Source: Paracoccus aminovorans | GTDB taxonomy: Bacteria > Pseudomonadota > Alphaproteobacteria > Rhodobacterales > Rhodobacteraceae | Direction of reading: 5' to 3' | NCBI RefSeq assembly: GCF_900005615.1 | Contig: NZ_LN832559.1 | Location: 2,681,001 to 2,745,000 of the forward strand | DNA: 64,000 nt | In this document: piece after piece, positions 17,168-27,129 of the stretch | Layout of the letters: each line of letters starts with the position of its first letter | Numbering within the stretch: the stretch's first letter is position 1 | Program-made: the position numbers and the translations under genes | Notes under the pieces: model-generated | The model's database searches: none | The model's input: the letters and a program-made list of their open reading frames with translations, nothing else | Told to the model about the DNA's origin: nothing

Positions 17168-18202
17168 TCAGGCGCCCAGCACCAGCCATCCGCTGGCGGG
17201 GGCGGCCAGGCGCAGCTGCGCGCCGGGGCGCGGCAGTTCGGTGCCGGGGGCGTTGAAGCGGTCCAGCACCACCTCGCGGCCGCCGGCAAGCAGGCGAAGC
17301 CGCTGGACCGAGCCCAGGAATTCGGCCCCGGTGACCTCGGCCGGGATACCCTCTTCGGCGATCCGCAGGCTTTCGGGCCGCGCCGCCAGGGTGATGCGGC
17401 CGGCCGGCAGCGGCCGGTCCAGCGCGATCTCGGCCCCCTCGACGCGGACCAGCCCGCGGGCGGGGTCCAGCACCTCGGCCTCGAACCGGTTCAGCGTGCC
17501 GACGAAGCCGGCGACGAAATCGGTGGCGGGCTGGTTGTAGATCTGTGCCGGGGTGCCGGTCTGGTCGGCGACGCCCTTGTGCATGACCACGATGCGGTCC
17601 GAGATCGACAGCGCCTCCTCCTGGTCGTGGGTCACGAAGATCGTGGTGATGCCCAGCTGCTGCTGGATTTCGCGGATCTGGTTGCGCAGGCTGACCCGGA
17701 TCTTGGCGTCCAGCGCCGACAACGGCTCGTCCAGCAACAGGACGCGGGGCCGCGGCGCCAGCGCCCGGGCCAACGCCACCCGCTGCTGCTGGCCGCCGGA
17801 CAGCTGCCACGGATAGCGCCCGCCCAGATCGGACAGGCCGATCAGCTCCAGCATCTCGGTCACGCGGGGGCCGCGCTCGGCCCGGGCGACGCCCGCGACC
17901 TTCAGCCCGAAGCCGACGTTCTGCGCCACGGTCAGGTTCGGGAACAGCGCATAGGCCTGGAACACCATGCCGATGCGGCGCTGGTTCGGCCGCGACCGGG
18001 TCACGTCCTGGCCGTCGATGACGATGCGGCCGGCGCTGGGGGTCTCGAACCCCGCCACCATGCGCAGCACCGTGGTCTTGCCGCAGCCCGAGGGGCCCAG
18101 GAACGACACGAACTCGCCCTTGTCCACGGCGAGGTCGAAGTCGTGGACCACCCTGGTCGGGCCGAAGGATTTCTGCAGGTGATCGAGGGTCAGGAAGGTC
18201 AT
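17168..18202 (-). CDS. ABC transporter ATP-binding protein (PotA/FbpC type)
   Basis: A 344-residue cytoplasmic ATPase. Walker A is GPSGCGKTT (about residue 37), the Q-loop follows MVFQAYALFPN, the signature is [15 protein letters not shown], Walker B is VLLLDEPLSALD and the switch His is in FVTHDQEEAL. The C-terminal 100 residues form a TOBE-like regulatory domain (FEAEVLDPARG, ITLAARPESLRIA). This is the class that energises import of spermidine/putrescine, ferric iron or phosphonates. Its ATG overlaps the stop of the preceding permease by 4 bp, and it is the last gene of the importer operon. Confidence 0.93.
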   Translation of the reverse strand: MTFLTLDHLQKSFGPTRVVHDFDLAVDKGEFVSFLGPSGCGKTTVLRMVAGFETPSAGRIVIDGQDVTRSRPNQRRIGMVFQAYALFPNLTVAQNVGFGLKVAGVARAERGPRVTEMLELIGLSDLGGRYPWQLSGGQQQRVALARALAPRPRVLLLDEPLSALDAKIRVSLRNQIREIQQQLGITTIFVTHDQEEALSISDRIVVMHKGVADQTGTPAQIYNQPATDFVAGFVGTLNRFEAEVLDPARGLVRVEGAEIALDRPLPAGRITLAARPESLRIAEEGIPAEVTGAEFLGSVQRLRLLAGGREVVLDRFNAPGTELPRPGAQLRLAAPASGWLVLGA

Positions 18203-18981
18203 GTCGGTTGGATCCGTGTGCCGAACAGGCGGGAGATCAGCTGCATCAGCCCCATGCAGCCCCAGGTGACGGCGAAGGCGATCACCGCCAGCGCCGCCGG
18301 CTCATAGGCGCGGTTCGCGCCCAGCAGCTGCATATAGGGGCCGAAGGCCGGGCGGTTCAGCAGCGCCGCCATGGTGAATTCGCCGATGACGATGGCGAAG
18401 GACAGGAAGGCGCCCGACATCACCGCGCCCAGCACATTGGGCAGGATCAGCCGGCCGATGATCCGGGTCCAGCCGGCGCCCAGCGATTGCGCGGCCTCGG
18501 TCAGCGAGCGCACGTCCATGGTCGAAAGCCCGGTGTCGACGGCGCGATACATATAGGGCAGCGCCAGCGTGGCATAGCCGCAGAGCAGCAGCAGGTTGGT
18601 CCCCGAGGCGGTGCCGGTCAGCGGCAGGATCGAGCTGGTGTTGTAAAGCCGGATATAGCCGAAGACGACGACGATGGCCGGGATGACCAGCGGCAGCAGG
18701 GTGATGAACTCGATCACCGGGCGCAGCCGCGGCAGGCGCAGCCGCACCCAATAGGCGGTCGGCACCACGATCAGCACCCCCAGCACGATGGTCAGCAGCG
18801 CCATGATCACGGAATAGCCGAAGGTGGCGCGAAAGGCCGGGTCGGCCAGGACCGAGCGATAGGCGTCCAGCGAATATTCCCCGCGCCGCATCCGCAGCGA
18901 GAATTCGATGGTGCCGATCAGCGGCAGCAGGAAATACAGCGCGCCGACGATCAGCGCCGCCCAGGACCACAGCCGCTTCAT
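18199..18981 (-). CDS. ABC transporter permease (PotC-like)
   Basis: A 260-residue inner-membrane protein with about six transmembrane helices, the first at WSWAALIVGALYFLLPLIG. The EAA coupling loop is visible as TEAAQSLGAGWTRIIGRLIL, which docks onto the ATPase. The start at 18981 was chosen because it gives the 4-bp ATGA overlap with the upstream permease and a normal permease N-terminus. A longer frame upstream runs through the other permease gene and is not real. It pairs with the permease at 18978-19826 to form the heterodimeric channel. Confidence 0.9.
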   Translation of the reverse strand: MKRLWSWAALIVGALYFLLPLIGTIEFSLRMRRGEYSLDAYRSVLADPAFRATFGYSVIMALLTIVLGVLIVVPTAYWVRLRLPRLRPVIEFITLLPLVIPAIVVVFGYIRLYNTSSILPLTGTASGTNLLLLCGYATLALPYMYRAVDTGLSTMDVRSLTEAAQSLGAGWTRIIGRLILPNVLGAVMSGAFLSFAIVIGEFTMAALLNRPAFGPYMQLLGANRAYEPAALAVIAFAVTWGCMGLMQLISRLFGTRIQPT

Positions 18982-19826
18982 CGCATCCACCTTTCGGCGC
19001 GGGCGCGCATGACGACATAGGCCAGGTTGGCCAGGCCGGTGACCACGATCATGCCGAAGGCCATGGCATAGCCCAGATGCGGGTCCTGCAGCACGTCGCC
19101 CCGGATCTGCGCGAACAGCATGATCGGCACGATGGACAGCGACGACCCGGTCAGCGCATATGCCGTCGCCACCGCGCCGAAGCTGTTGGCGAACAGCAGC
19201 GCGAAGGTGCCCAGAAGCGAGGGGAACAGGATCGGCAGCGCCACCATGCGCCAGTATTGGAAGGTGCTGGCACCCAGCACCTCGGCCGCCTCGCGCCATT
19301 CGCGCTTCAACCCCTCCAGCGCCGGGGTGATGATCAGCATCATCAGCGGGATCTGGAAGAACAGATAGGTCAGCGTCAGGCCCCAGAAGCTGAGCAGGTT
19401 GAAGCCCATGGCATAGATGTTGATGCCGAACCATTGCCGCAGCAGCATGGTGACCAGCCCGACCCGCCCCAGCGTCGAGATGAAGGCGAAGGCCAGCGGC
19501 ACCCCGGCGAAGTTCGAGGCGACGCCGGAAAAGGTCATCAGCGGCGCCTTGATCCAGCCCGGCACGCCGCCCATGACCACCGCCGCCGCCATGGCGAAAC
19601 CGATCAGGCAGCCCAGCACCGCCGAGGCCAGCGACACCTTGATCGAGATCGCGAAGCTGTCGACGATGCGCGGCGAGGCGAGCCCGGCGAGGTTCGACAG
19701 CGTGAAGCCGCCTTCGGGGTTCTGGAAGGCGCCGATGACGATGTTCATCGTCGGCAAGATCAGGAACAGCGCCGCGAAGGCGAAAAAGGGCACCACGCCC
19801 AGCCAGTTCCAGTTCAGTCGCGTCAT
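18978..19826 (-). CDS. ABC transporter permease (PotB-like)
   Basis: A 282-residue membrane protein, first helix in VVPFFAFAALFLILPTMNIVIGAF, with about six helices and the EAA loop EAAEVLGASTFQYWRM. It is typical of the first permease of a PotB/PotC or FbpB-type importer. It lies 182 bp downstream of the binding-protein gene. The gap contains two strong hairpins, which would let the binding protein be made in excess over the membrane parts. Confidence 0.9.
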   Translation of the reverse strand: MTRLNWNWLGVVPFFAFAALFLILPTMNIVIGAFQNPEGGFTLSNLAGLASPRIVDSFAISIKVSLASAVLGCLIGFAMAAAVVMGGVPGWIKAPLMTFSGVASNFAGVPLAFAFISTLGRVGLVTMLLRQWFGINIYAMGFNLLSFWGLTLTYLFFQIPLMMLIITPALEGLKREWREAAEVLGASTFQYWRMVALPILFPSLLGTFALLFANSFGAVATAYALTGSSLSIVPIMLFAQIRGDVLQDPHLGYAMAFGMIVVTGLANLAYVVMRARAERWMR

Positions 19827-19891
19827 GCGTGGTTCCTGCCGGCGCCCTTTGCGCCCGTGACGGTCTTTCCGGCGCGGCCGGTTGCCTTGTC

Positions 19892-19924
19892 GCCCCGCCC
19901 GCCTTAGCGCAATGCGGGCGGGGC
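19892..19924. promoter_or_regulatory. GC-only hairpin between binding-protein and permease genes
   Basis: A perfect 11-bp inverted repeat, GCCCCGCCCGC and GCGGGCGGGGC, with an 11-base loop. It lacks a U-tract on either strand. In the operon transcript it would protect the binding-protein mRNA from 3' decay or attenuate readthrough into the permeases. The role is inferred from position. Confidence 0.6.
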
Positions 19925-19963
19925 CTTGCCCTTCGGGCCGCCCTTCTGGACGACGCCGCGCCT

Positions 19964-19995
19964 AAAAGCAGTGCACGACCGGCGTACACGCTTTT
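19964..19995 (-). terminator. Terminator-like inverted repeat just after the binding-protein gene
   Basis: On the leftward strand AAAAGC-GTGTACG pairs with CGTGCAC-(T)-GCTTTT: a 13-bp stem with one G:U pair and one bulge, a 5-base loop and a terminal run of four T. It starts 14 bp after the stop at 20009. With the 19892 hairpin it forms a double attenuating structure. Confidence 0.5.
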
Positions 19996-20008
19996 CGTTT
20001 ATCGTCGG

Positions 20009-21115
20009 TTACTCCTTGACCGCGGCGCCTACGACCTTGTCCCAGTCTTCGGTCACGGCCTTCTTGTTGGCCTCCTGCTGCTCCAGCGTCGGGAAGATCG
20101 CCTTTTCATAGGCGGCGGCCGGCGGCAGCGCGTCCAGCAGCTCTTGCGGCACCTTGCCGTTCGCGACCAGGTCGTTGAAGCGGATCGGGTGGCAATAACC
20201 TTTCAGCCAGCCCAGCTGCCCCTCGTCGGAATACAGGTATTCCATCCACAGCTTGGCCGCGTTCGGATGCGGCGCATAGGCCGAGATCGCCTGGACATAG
20301 ACGCCCGCGACCACGCCGTCCTCGGGGATCACCACCTCGACCGGCGGGTTGCCGTTCAGCCCGTCGCGCCAGCTGAGCAGGTTGTAGTCCCAGGCGGTGA
20401 CGATCGGCGTCGCGCCCTGGGCGATGGTCGCCGACTTGCCGATGACCGGGACGAAGTTGCCGGCCTTGTTCACCTCGGCCATCAGTTCCATGCCCTTCTG
20501 GCCGGAGGCCTCGCCGGCCTCGCCGCCGTTGGCGATGCCCGCCGCCATGACCGAGATGATCGCCTGGGCCGAGGCGCGCGGATCGCCGGCCAGCGCGAAG
20601 GCGTTGGCGTATTCCGGCTTGGTCAGGTCCTTCCAGGTTTTCGGCACCTCGTCGATCAGGTCCGAGTTCACGCCGAAGGCCATGACGCCGTAATAGTCGC
20701 CGTACCAATAGCCCTCGGCGTCCTTGGCATCGTCCGGGATCGAGTCCCAGGTCGCGACCTTGTAGGGCTGGATCAGACCGTCTGCCTTGGCCTGCGGGCC
20801 GAAGGACAGGCCGACGTCGATCACGTCCGGCGCCTGCGGGCCCTTGTTGTCCTTGTTCGAGCGGATCGCCTCGATCTCGTCGGCCGAGCCCGCGTCGGGG
20901 TTCAGCTCATTGACCTTGATCCCGGGATACTTGGCCTTGAAGCCCTCGATCACGCCGCCATAGTTGCACCAGTCATGCGGCAGGGCGATGGTGGTCAGCA
21001 TGCCCTCGGCCTTGGCCGCCTCTTCCAGCGCCGCCAGGTCCTGCGCCAGCGCGGCGCCGGAACTCGCCAGCAGGGTCAGGGCGGCAAGTCCCGCCGCGGT
21101 CGATTGGATGGTCAT
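20009..21115 (-). CDS. ABC transporter periplasmic substrate-binding protein
   Basis: 368 residues with a Sec signal peptide (MTIQSTAAGLAALTLLAS, cleavage likely after GAALA). The mature part resembles the extracellular solute-binding class of AfuA/FbpA/PotD proteins: LPHDWCNYGGVIEGFKAKYP at the N-terminus, VIDVGLSFGPQAKADGL, and YLYSDEGQLGWLKGY near the C-terminus. That class binds ferric iron, polyamines or 2-aminoethylphosphonate. I see no set of Tyr residues that would settle on iron, so the ligand remains open. It is the first gene of the importer operon, with an exported hydratase-like gene 136 bp upstream on the same strand. Confidence 0.88.
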   Translation of the reverse strand: MTIQSTAAGLAALTLLASSGAALAQDLAALEEAAKAEGMLTTIALPHDWCNYGGVIEGFKAKYPGIKVNELNPDAGSADEIEAIRSNKDNKGPQAPDVIDVGLSFGPQAKADGLIQPYKVATWDSIPDDAKDAEGYWYGDYYGVMAFGVNSDLIDEVPKTWKDLTKPEYANAFALAGDPRASAQAIISVMAAGIANGGEAGEASGQKGMELMAEVNKAGNFVPVIGKSATIAQGATPIVTAWDYNLLSWRDGLNGNPPVEVVIPEDGVVAGVYVQAISAYAPHPNAAKLWMEYLYSDEGQLGWLKGYCHPIRFNDLVANGKVPQELLDALPPAAAYEKAIFPTLEQQEANKKAVTEDWDKVVGAAVKE

Positions 21116-21251
21116 TGGTCAACTCCGTTACAGAACGCCCGCCGTGGCGGCCGGCTTGCCACCTAGCGGCCCCGGGTGACAGTGTTGCGACACCAGCCCC
21201 CGCAAGGCAAAGGAATTTTCCGCAAGCGCGGCCGCGCCGGCCGCGACGTCA

Positions 21252-22091
21252 TCATGGCGCCAGCGTGAATCCCACCTTCATCGCCTTGCCGCCGACGCGG
21301 TAATCCGCCTCGACCCGGTGGCCGACATAGGCCGGATGCAGCTTGCCGAGCGACCCCAGCGAGATGACCGAGCCCGGCTTCAGCTCATAGCTGCGCTGCC
21401 GGACCAGCCACAGCACCACGTCCAGCGGATGGCCCAGCAGCATCTCGCCCGAGCCGGTGCCGACGGCCTTGCCGTCCAGCTTCAGGGTCACCGTCAGCCC
21501 GGCAAGATCGGCGACCGGATCGGCCAGTTCCGACATTGGGATGCCGCGTCCCAGCACGCCGCGCCAGGGGGTCACGCCATAGGCCGCCAGCAAAGGGCCG
21601 GTGGGCGTCACGCCCTGCTTCAGCGCGATGTCGGGCACCTCGATGAAGGGCCGCACGTCCTTCAGCGCCGCCGCCACCTCTTCGCGGGTGGTCGCCCGCA
21701 TGATCGCGGCGCTGCCCACGGTGACGACCAGGTCGGCCTCGAAATAGGGGGTGCGGCTGCCCTTGAGGCTGAGCCGCGCCCCGTCCGGCACCAGCATCGG
21801 CGCGAACAGCGCCCCGGCCAGCGGGGCCGAGACGCCGAAGCGTTCCTGCGCCGCCGCCGAGGTGAAGCCGACCTTGACCCCCACCGGCGGCCCCATCTGG
21901 GCCTCCAGGATACCGCGGAAGGCGGCATAGGCGCAGGCGCCGTCCTCGACCGTGCGCACCAGCGGGTCGGGCAGGCGCTGGCCGGCCATCCAGCCCCGCG
22001 CCGCGTTCTGCATCAGCGAGACATCCGGGCAGGCCGCGGACGCAGCCTGCGCCAGCGACACGAACAACATGCCCAGAATCACGGATCTCAT
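21252..22091 (-). CDS. Exported 2-keto-4-pentenoate hydratase-like (MhpD/FAH superfamily) protein
   Basis: 279 residues. [21 protein letters not shown] is a convincing Sec signal peptide, which is odd because MhpD-type hydratases and decarboxylases are cytoplasmic. The body follows the hydratase pattern: [17 protein letters not shown], the cap region AGALFAPML, the acidic metal-site strand [11 protein letters not shown], then FIEVPDIAL and a C-terminal [16 protein letters not shown]. Enough acidic residues remain for a metal site, but I cannot confirm activity. It may be a catalyst or a ligand-binding protein for the adjacent importer. It is divergent from mutS, with 156 bp between the starts. 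Confidence 0.75.
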   Translation of the reverse strand: MRSVILGMLFVSLAQAASAACPDVSLMQNAARGWMAGQRLPDPLVRTVEDGACAYAAFRGILEAQMGPPVGVKVGFTSAAAQERFGVSAPLAGALFAPMLVPDGARLSLKGSRTPYFEADLVVTVGSAAIMRATTREEVAAALKDVRPFIEVPDIALKQGVTPTGPLLAAYGVTPWRGVLGRGIPMSELADPVADLAGLTVTLKLDGKAVGTGSGEMLLGHPLDVVLWLVRQRSYELKPGSVISLGSLGKLHPAYVGHRVEADYRVGGKAMKVGFTLAP

Positions 22092-22247
22092 GCGATGGCC
22101 TCGCGGTTGTATTTCGGCAGACGATGCCGCAACGGCGCGCCGCTGTCACCGGGATTTTTCACGCCCTGCCGGTATCTTGGCCCAATCCTGTTTGCATCGG
22201 CCCGCGCATCCCCTAGAACGGCGGCACCGCAGGCGAAAAGGCAGCGC

Positions 22248-24878
22248 ATGAGCGAACAACCGACCCCGATGATGGCCCAGTATCTGGCGATCCGCGAGGC
22301 CAATCCCGGCGCGCTGCTGTTCTATCGCATGGGCGATTTCTACGAGATGTTCTTTCAGGACGCGCTGGCCGCCTCGGCCGCGCTGGACATCGCGCTGACG
22401 AAACGCGGCACGCATCTGGGCGAGCCGATCCCGATGTGCGGCGTGCCGGTCCATGCCGCCGAAAGCTATCTGCTGGCGCTGATCCGCAAGGGCTTCCGCG
22501 TCGCCATCGCCGAGCAGATGGAGGACCCGGCCGAGGCCAGGAAGCGCGGCAGCAAATCGGTGGTCGCCCGCGACGTGGTGCGGCTGGTCACCCCCGGCAC
22601 GCTGACCGAGGAATCGCTCCTGGAGGCGCGGCGGCACAATTTCCTGGCCTGCTTCGCCGCGGTGCGCGACGAATCCGCGCTGGCCTGGGTGGACATCTCG
22701 ACCGGCGAGTTCCGGGTCATGCCCTGCCCCGAGGTGAAGCTGGCGCCCGAACTCGCCCGCCACGCGCCGCGCGAATTGCTGGCCGCCGAGGGCGCGCGCC
22801 TGGACGAAACCGCGCGCGAGGCGGGCTGCGCGCTGACCGAACTGCCGGCGGGCAGCTTCGACAGCGCCGCCGGCACGCGCCGGCTTTGCGCGCTGTTCCA
22901 GGTCGAGACGCTGGACGGCTTCGGCCAGTTTTCCCGGGCGGAATTGTCCGCCATGGGCGCCATCGCCGATTATCTGGAGCTGACCCAGAAGGGCCGGATG
23001 CCGCTGATCCGCCCGCCGGTGCGCGAGGCGCCGGGCGGCGCCATGCAGATCGACGCGGCGACGCGACGCAACCTGGAGCTGACGCAATCCCTTTCCGGCG
23101 GCCGCGAAGGCTCGCTGCTTGCGGCCATCGACCGCACGGTGACGGCGGGCGGCGCCCGGCTGCTGGAACGCCGCATCAGCGCGCCGTCGCGCGACCTGGA
23201 CCAGATCCATGCCCGGCAGGCCGCCGTGGCGCATCTGCTGGACGACCCGCGCCTGACCGCCGACCTGCGCGAGGCACTGAGCCGCGCCCCCGACATGGAC
23301 CGCGCGCTGTCGCGGCTGGCGCTGGACCGGGGCGGGCCGCGCGACCTGGCCGCGATCCGCGCCGGGCTGACCCAGGGCGCGCGCATCGCCGCGATGCTCG
23401 GCGACGACGAGTTGCGGGTGCTGGCCGAGGCCGCGCGCGACCTGACCGGCCACGACGCCTTGATCGACCTTCTGGACGAGGCGCTTGTGGCCGAGCCGCC
23501 GCTGCTGACCCGCGACGGCGGCTTTACCGCGCCGGGCTTTGACCCCGACCTGGACGAGACCCGCGCGCTCCGCGACGAAGGCCGCGGCGTCATCGCCCGG
23601 ATGCAGGCCGATTACATCGCGGAAACCGGCGTCACCAGCCTGAAGATCAAGCACAACAACGTGCTGGGCTATTTCATCGAGACCACCTCGACCCATGCCG
23701 AGAGGATGCTGGCACCGCCGCTGAACGAGCGTTTCATCCACCGCCAGACCACCGCGAACCAGATCCGCTTCACCACCGTCGCGCTGTCGGAACTGGAAAC
23801 CCGCATCCTGAACGCCCGCGACCGCGCGCTGGAGATCGAGCGCGGCGTCTTTGCCCGCCTGACCCGCGCCGTCCTGGACCGCGCCGGCGCCATCGGCCAG
23901 GCCGCCCGCGCCCTGGCCGAAATCGACCTGACCGCCGCTTTCGCCGATCTGGCCGCGGGCGAGGGCTGGTCCCGCCCCGAGGTCGACGCCAGCCGCGCCT
24001 TCGTGATCGAAGGCGGGCGCCACCCGGTCGTCGAGCGCGCGCTAAAGCGCAAGGGCGAGGCTTTCGTCGCCAACGACTGCGCCCTGACCACGGGCGAAAC
24101 GCCGGCGATCTGGCTGCTGACCGGGCCGAACATGGCCGGGAAATCGACCTTCCTGCGCCAGAACGCGCTGATCGCGATCCTGGCGCAGGCCGGCGGCTTC
24201 GTTCCCGCCAGCCGCGCCCATGTCGGGTTGGTCAGCCAGCTTTTCAGCCGCGTCGGCGCCGCCGACGACCTGGCGCGCGGGCGCTCGACCTTCATGGTCG
24301 AGATGGTCGAGACGGCGGCGATCCTGAACCAGGCCGACGACCACGCGCTGGTGATCCTCGATGAGATCGGTCGCGGCACCGCGACCTGGGACGGGCTGTC
24401 GATCGCCTGGGCGGTGATGGAGCACCTGCACGGCAAGAACCGCTGCCGGGCGCTTTTCGCCACGCATTACCACGAGATGACCAGCCTTTCCGCCCGGCTG
24501 CCGGGGGTCGAGAACGCCACCGTCGCCGTGCGCGAATGGGAAGGCGAGGTGATCTTCCTGCACGAGGTCAGGAAGGGCGCCGCGGATCGCAGCTATGGCG
24601 TGCAGGTCGCCCGGCTGGCCGGCCTGCCCGACGCGGTGGTGGAACGCGCCCGCGACATCCTGCACCAGCTGGAAAGCGGCGAGCGGCAGGGGACGGGCAA
24701 GCCCGCAGCCCTGCTCGACGACCTGCCGCTGTTCCGCGCCGCGCCGCCGCCTGCGCCGCCAGCGCGCGCCTCGGCGGTCGAGGCGCGGCTGCGCGAGGTG
24801 AACCCCGACGCGATCAGCGCCCGCGAGGCGCTGGACCTGGTCTATGAATTGCGCGCCATGCTGGCCTCGGGCTCCTGA
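22248..24878 (+). CDS. mutS: DNA mismatch repair protein MutS
   Basis: 876 residues, a normal MutS length. The N-terminal mismatch-recognition Phe-x-Glu lies in MGDFYEMFF (about residue 27). Later motifs are the clamp region [19 protein letters not shown], Walker [16 protein letters not shown] (about 626), Walker [17 protein letters not shown] and the HTH-like [19 protein letters not shown]. It scans DNA as a dimer, binds mispairs and recruits MutL. The start [13 protein letters not shown] was chosen as the family-typical N-terminus; the open frame continues upstream but opposes the signal-peptide gene. The last 37 bp overlap the convergent GT61 gene. Confidence 0.98.
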   Translation: MSEQPTPMMAQYLAIREANPGALLFYRMGDFYEMFFQDALAASAALDIALTKRGTHLGEPIPMCGVPVHAAESYLLALIRKGFRVAIAEQMEDPAEARKRGSKSVVARDVVRLVTPGTLTEESLLEARRHNFLACFAAVRDESALAWVDISTGEFRVMPCPEVKLAPELARHAPRELLAAEGARLDETAREAGCALTELPAGSFDSAAGTRRLCALFQVETLDGFGQFSRAELSAMGAIADYLELTQKGRMPLIRPPVREAPGGAMQIDAATRRNLELTQSLSGGREGSLLAAIDRTVTAGGARLLERRISAPSRDLDQIHARQAAVAHLLDDPRLTADLREALSRAPDMDRALSRLALDRGGPRDLAAIRAGLTQGARIAAMLGDDELRVLAEAARDLTGHDALIDLLDEALVAEPPLLTRDGGFTAPGFDPDLDETRALRDEGRGVIARMQADYIAETGVTSLKIKHNNVLGYFIETTSTHAERMLAPPLNERFIHRQTTANQIRFTTVALSELETRILNARDRALEIERGVFARLTRAVLDRAGAIGQAARALAEIDLTAAFADLAAGEGWSRPEVDASRAFVIEGGRHPVVERALKRKGEAFVANDCALTTGETPAIWLLTGPNMAGKSTFLRQNALIAILAQAGGFVPASRAHVGLVSQLFSRVGAADDLARGRSTFMVEMVETAAILNQADDHALVILDEIGRGTATWDGLSIAWAVMEHLHGKNRCRALFATHYHEMTSLSARLPGVENATVAVREWEGEVIFLHEVRKGAADRSYGVQVARLAGLPDAVVERARDILHQLESGERQGTGKPAALLDDLPLFRAAPPPAPPARASAVEARLREVNPDAISAREALDLVYELRAMLASGS

Positions 24879-26230
24879 ACCAGGCCCGTCTCGGACAGGA
24901 ACTCGTCGACCAGGTCCAGGATGCGCCGGGCCGCACGCTTGCCGACATGCACCCCCAGCAGCCCCTGCGACACAGGCGGAATGCGCGACAGCTGGGACAG
25001 GCCCGCAACATCGGCGAACACCGTGTCGTAGCGGCAGCGCGAGACATGCGCCTGGGGCAGGAAGTCGCCCCAGCGATGCTGCTGCGTCTGCCGGGTGCCG
25101 ATCTCGATCACCAGCGCGCCGGTCTTGGCATAGACCATATTGGCAAGGCCCGCGCCATGCGGCGCGATCAGGACGTCCGCGGCCTGCATCTGCGCGATCT
25201 GTTCGATGGGCGTCAGGTGCTCGAAGGCGACCTGGACAAAACCGCGCCCGGCCAAGGCCTGCAGCAGCGGCTCGGCGCCGGTGATGCCGCGGGCGCGGGC
25301 GGCGCCGCTTTCGTCCCGGCCCATCCAGACCAGCCGGGGCATGCGCCGGACCATCCCGGGCGGCACCTGCCGCAGCGCATGGTCGCGCAACGCGCGCAGG
25401 CTGCTGTCGTAAGAGGCCATCGCGACGTTCTTGCGATACAGCGGCTCGGACCGGATATGGTCCTGCCAGCGCGGATCGACGCCTTCCTGCTCGACGGCCT
25501 GGCGGATGCGCGGGTCCGCGACCTGATAGAGGTAATGGCGGTGGCTGTAATGCGCCCGCACCCGGTCATAGCCGGTCGAGGTGGCGACGATCTCGATCCG
25601 GGGGGCCAGCGTCGGAAACACCGCCTGGATGAAACCCATGACGAAGCCGCGCGCATTGTCCTGCGGCAGATGCAGGCGGATGGGCTGGTCGCTTTCGTCC
25701 CCGACGAAGGGGGCGAGGCAGCCCAGCGTCTCGGCGGTGAAATGATAGTAGTTGAACCCGTTCTTCAGCTCGATCGCCACCGGCAGGCCGCGGGCGCGGT
25801 TCTCCCAGACCGGCAGCGGCAATTCCGCGCCGTTGCGCGCCCGCCGAAAGGCCCAGTGCAGCCGGCTCTGCCGCCAGTCGGCGCGATTCTGCTGGTCGAA
25901 GCGGGTCCGCTGCCGGCCCCCGGCGGCGCCGTTCAGCCACAACCTGCCGTCGATGGCGGCCGCCCCCTTGGAGAACACCGCATTCTCCAGCACCACCGGG
26001 GCGCAGTTGATCTCCATCACCGTGGTCAGCAGCCGCTCCTGCTGGCGGTCGAGGGCATTCTGCTGGTTCGCCCGCAGGGCGTCGTCGTCGCTTTCGGCGA
26101 AAAGCCGGATCTCGGCGCCCGCGACGGGGCGCATGATCCAGTCCGGCGCCGGGCCAAGGTAAGAAATGCCGGGATGCAGCCCCGGCATGTGGAACAAGGT
26201 CATTGGCGGCCGCGTAAACTCGATCTGCAT
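24842..26230 (-). CDS. Glycosyltransferase family 61 (DUF563) protein
   Basis: About 462 residues. The C-terminal half has the GT61 core: [60 protein letters not shown] and [18 protein letters not shown]61 enzymes transfer sugars such as xylose or GlcNAc; bacterial members often sit in capsule or exopolysaccharide loci. The N-terminal 170 residues include a tract like [20 protein letters not shown], common in these proteins. The start at 26230 has GGAGAG six bases upstream; an ATG four codons earlier (26242) is possible. Its 3' end overlaps mutS by 37 bp in convergent orientation, so each gene constrains the other there. Confidence 0.85.
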   Translation of the reverse strand: MQIEFTRPPMTLFHMPGLHPGISYLGPAPDWIMRPVAGAEIRLFAESDDDALRANQQNALDRQQERLLTTVMEINCAPVVLENAVFSKGAAAIDGRLWLNGAAGGRQRTRFDQQNRADWRQSRLHWAFRRARNGAELPLPVWENRARGLPVAIELKNGFNYYHFTAETLGCLAPFVGDESDQPIRLHLPQDNARGFVMGFIQAVFPTLAPRIEIVATSTGYDRVRAHYSHRHYLYQVADPRIRQAVEQEGVDPRWQDHIRSEPLYRKNVAMASYDSSLRALRDHALRQVPPGMVRRMPRLVWMGRDESGAARARGITGAEPLLQALAGRGFVQVAFEHLTPIEQIAQMQAADVLIAPHGAGLANMVYAKTGALVIEIGTRQTQQHRWGDFLPQAHVSRCRYDTVFADVAGLSQLSRIPPVSQGLLGVHVGKRAARRILDLVDEFLSETGLVQEPEASMARNS

Positions 26231-26330
26231 CACACTCTCCATCCCGGCCGTCGGGCGGCCCGCACGCCGCCGACAGGGTCCTGAGAAATGGTTAATGCAA
26301 ATTAGTCAAAAGATGAACGAAGGATTAACG

Positions 26331-27056
26331 CTACAGCGAGACCTTGCCGAAACTGTCGCGCAGCGCCGTCGACCAGGCCGCCGACATCGCCATGAAGGCC
26401 GGATCCCCTTCGGGGATGCGGCGCTTGTAGCCGACCTTGCATTCGTCGCGCGCGATCACGGCCAGGTCCAGCGGCATCCCCACCGACAGGTTCGAGCGCA
26501 GGGTCGAATCCATCGACAGCAGCACCGCCTTTTGCGCGTCGGCCAGACTGGTCCGGGGCGTCACCACGCGGTCCAGGATCGGCTTGCCGTATTTGTGCTC
26601 GCCGATCTGCAGGAAGGGCGTGTCCTCGGTCGCCTCGATGAAATTGCCCTGCGGATAGATCAGGAACAGCCGCATCTCGCCGCCCCGGCGCTGGCCGGCC
26701 AGGATCATGCTGGCGGTGGCCTGCTGCTGCAGCTCGCGGGTGCGGTCCGAAATCTCGCGCAGGGTGCGGTTCAGCGTGTTGCCGACGATGGTCGCCACCT
26801 GCAGCATGCTGTGCGCCTGCATGATCGAACCCGACCCGTCGGCCTCGGGCAGCTCGATGGCCTCGGTCAGGCGGGCGATGGTGGTCTGGGTCACCGACAG
26901 GCTGCCCGCCGCCATGATGACCATCGCCCTTTCGCCCGGCTCCTCGAAAAAGAACATCTTGCGATAGGTCGAGACATTGTCCAGCCCGGCATTGGTCCGG
27001 GTATCGGACAGAAGCACCATCCCGGCATTCAACTTCAAACCGACGCAATAGGTCAT
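26331..27056 (-). CDS. Proteasome-type protease (Anbu / COG3484)
   Basis: 241 residues starting MTYCVGLKLNAGMVLLSDTRTNAG. After Met removal Thr becomes the N-terminal nucleophile, as in HslV and 20S beta subunits. KMFFFEEPGERAMVIMAAGSL and MRLFLIYPQGNFIEATEDTPFLQIGEHKYGKP match the Anbu group, which I split here as separate motifs: LIYPQGNFIEA and LQIGEHKYGKPILDR. Anbu forms ring or helical assemblies; its substrate is not firmly known. It is the last gene of a conserved set with transglutaminase, alpha-E and ATP-grasp genes, 73 bp after the transglutaminase. The start at 27056 is fixed by the conserved TYCVG N-terminus. Confidence 0.9.
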   Translation of the reverse strand: MTYCVGLKLNAGMVLLSDTRTNAGLDNVSTYRKMFFFEEPGERAMVIMAAGSLSVTQTTIARLTEAIELPEADGSGSIMQAHSMLQVATIVGNTLNRTLREISDRTRELQQQATASMILAGQRRGGEMRLFLIYPQGNFIEATEDTPFLQIGEHKYGKPILDRVVTPRTSLADAQKAVLLSMDSTLRSNLSVGMPLDLAVIARDECKVGYKRRIPEGDPAFMAMSAAWSTALRDSFGKVSL

Positions 27057-27129
27057 CGCCCGACCGCTGGCTGTGGAAAACTGCGCCGCACATACGCCGG
27101 CGCGGCGGGTTTCGCAACGGCAAGGGCGG

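Noticed and set aside
26231..26330. CtrA-like TTAA-N7-TTAA sites upstream of the GT61 gene
   Set aside because: Several TTAA half-sites occur in this AT-rich stretch, but none has a correctly spaced partner without mismatches.
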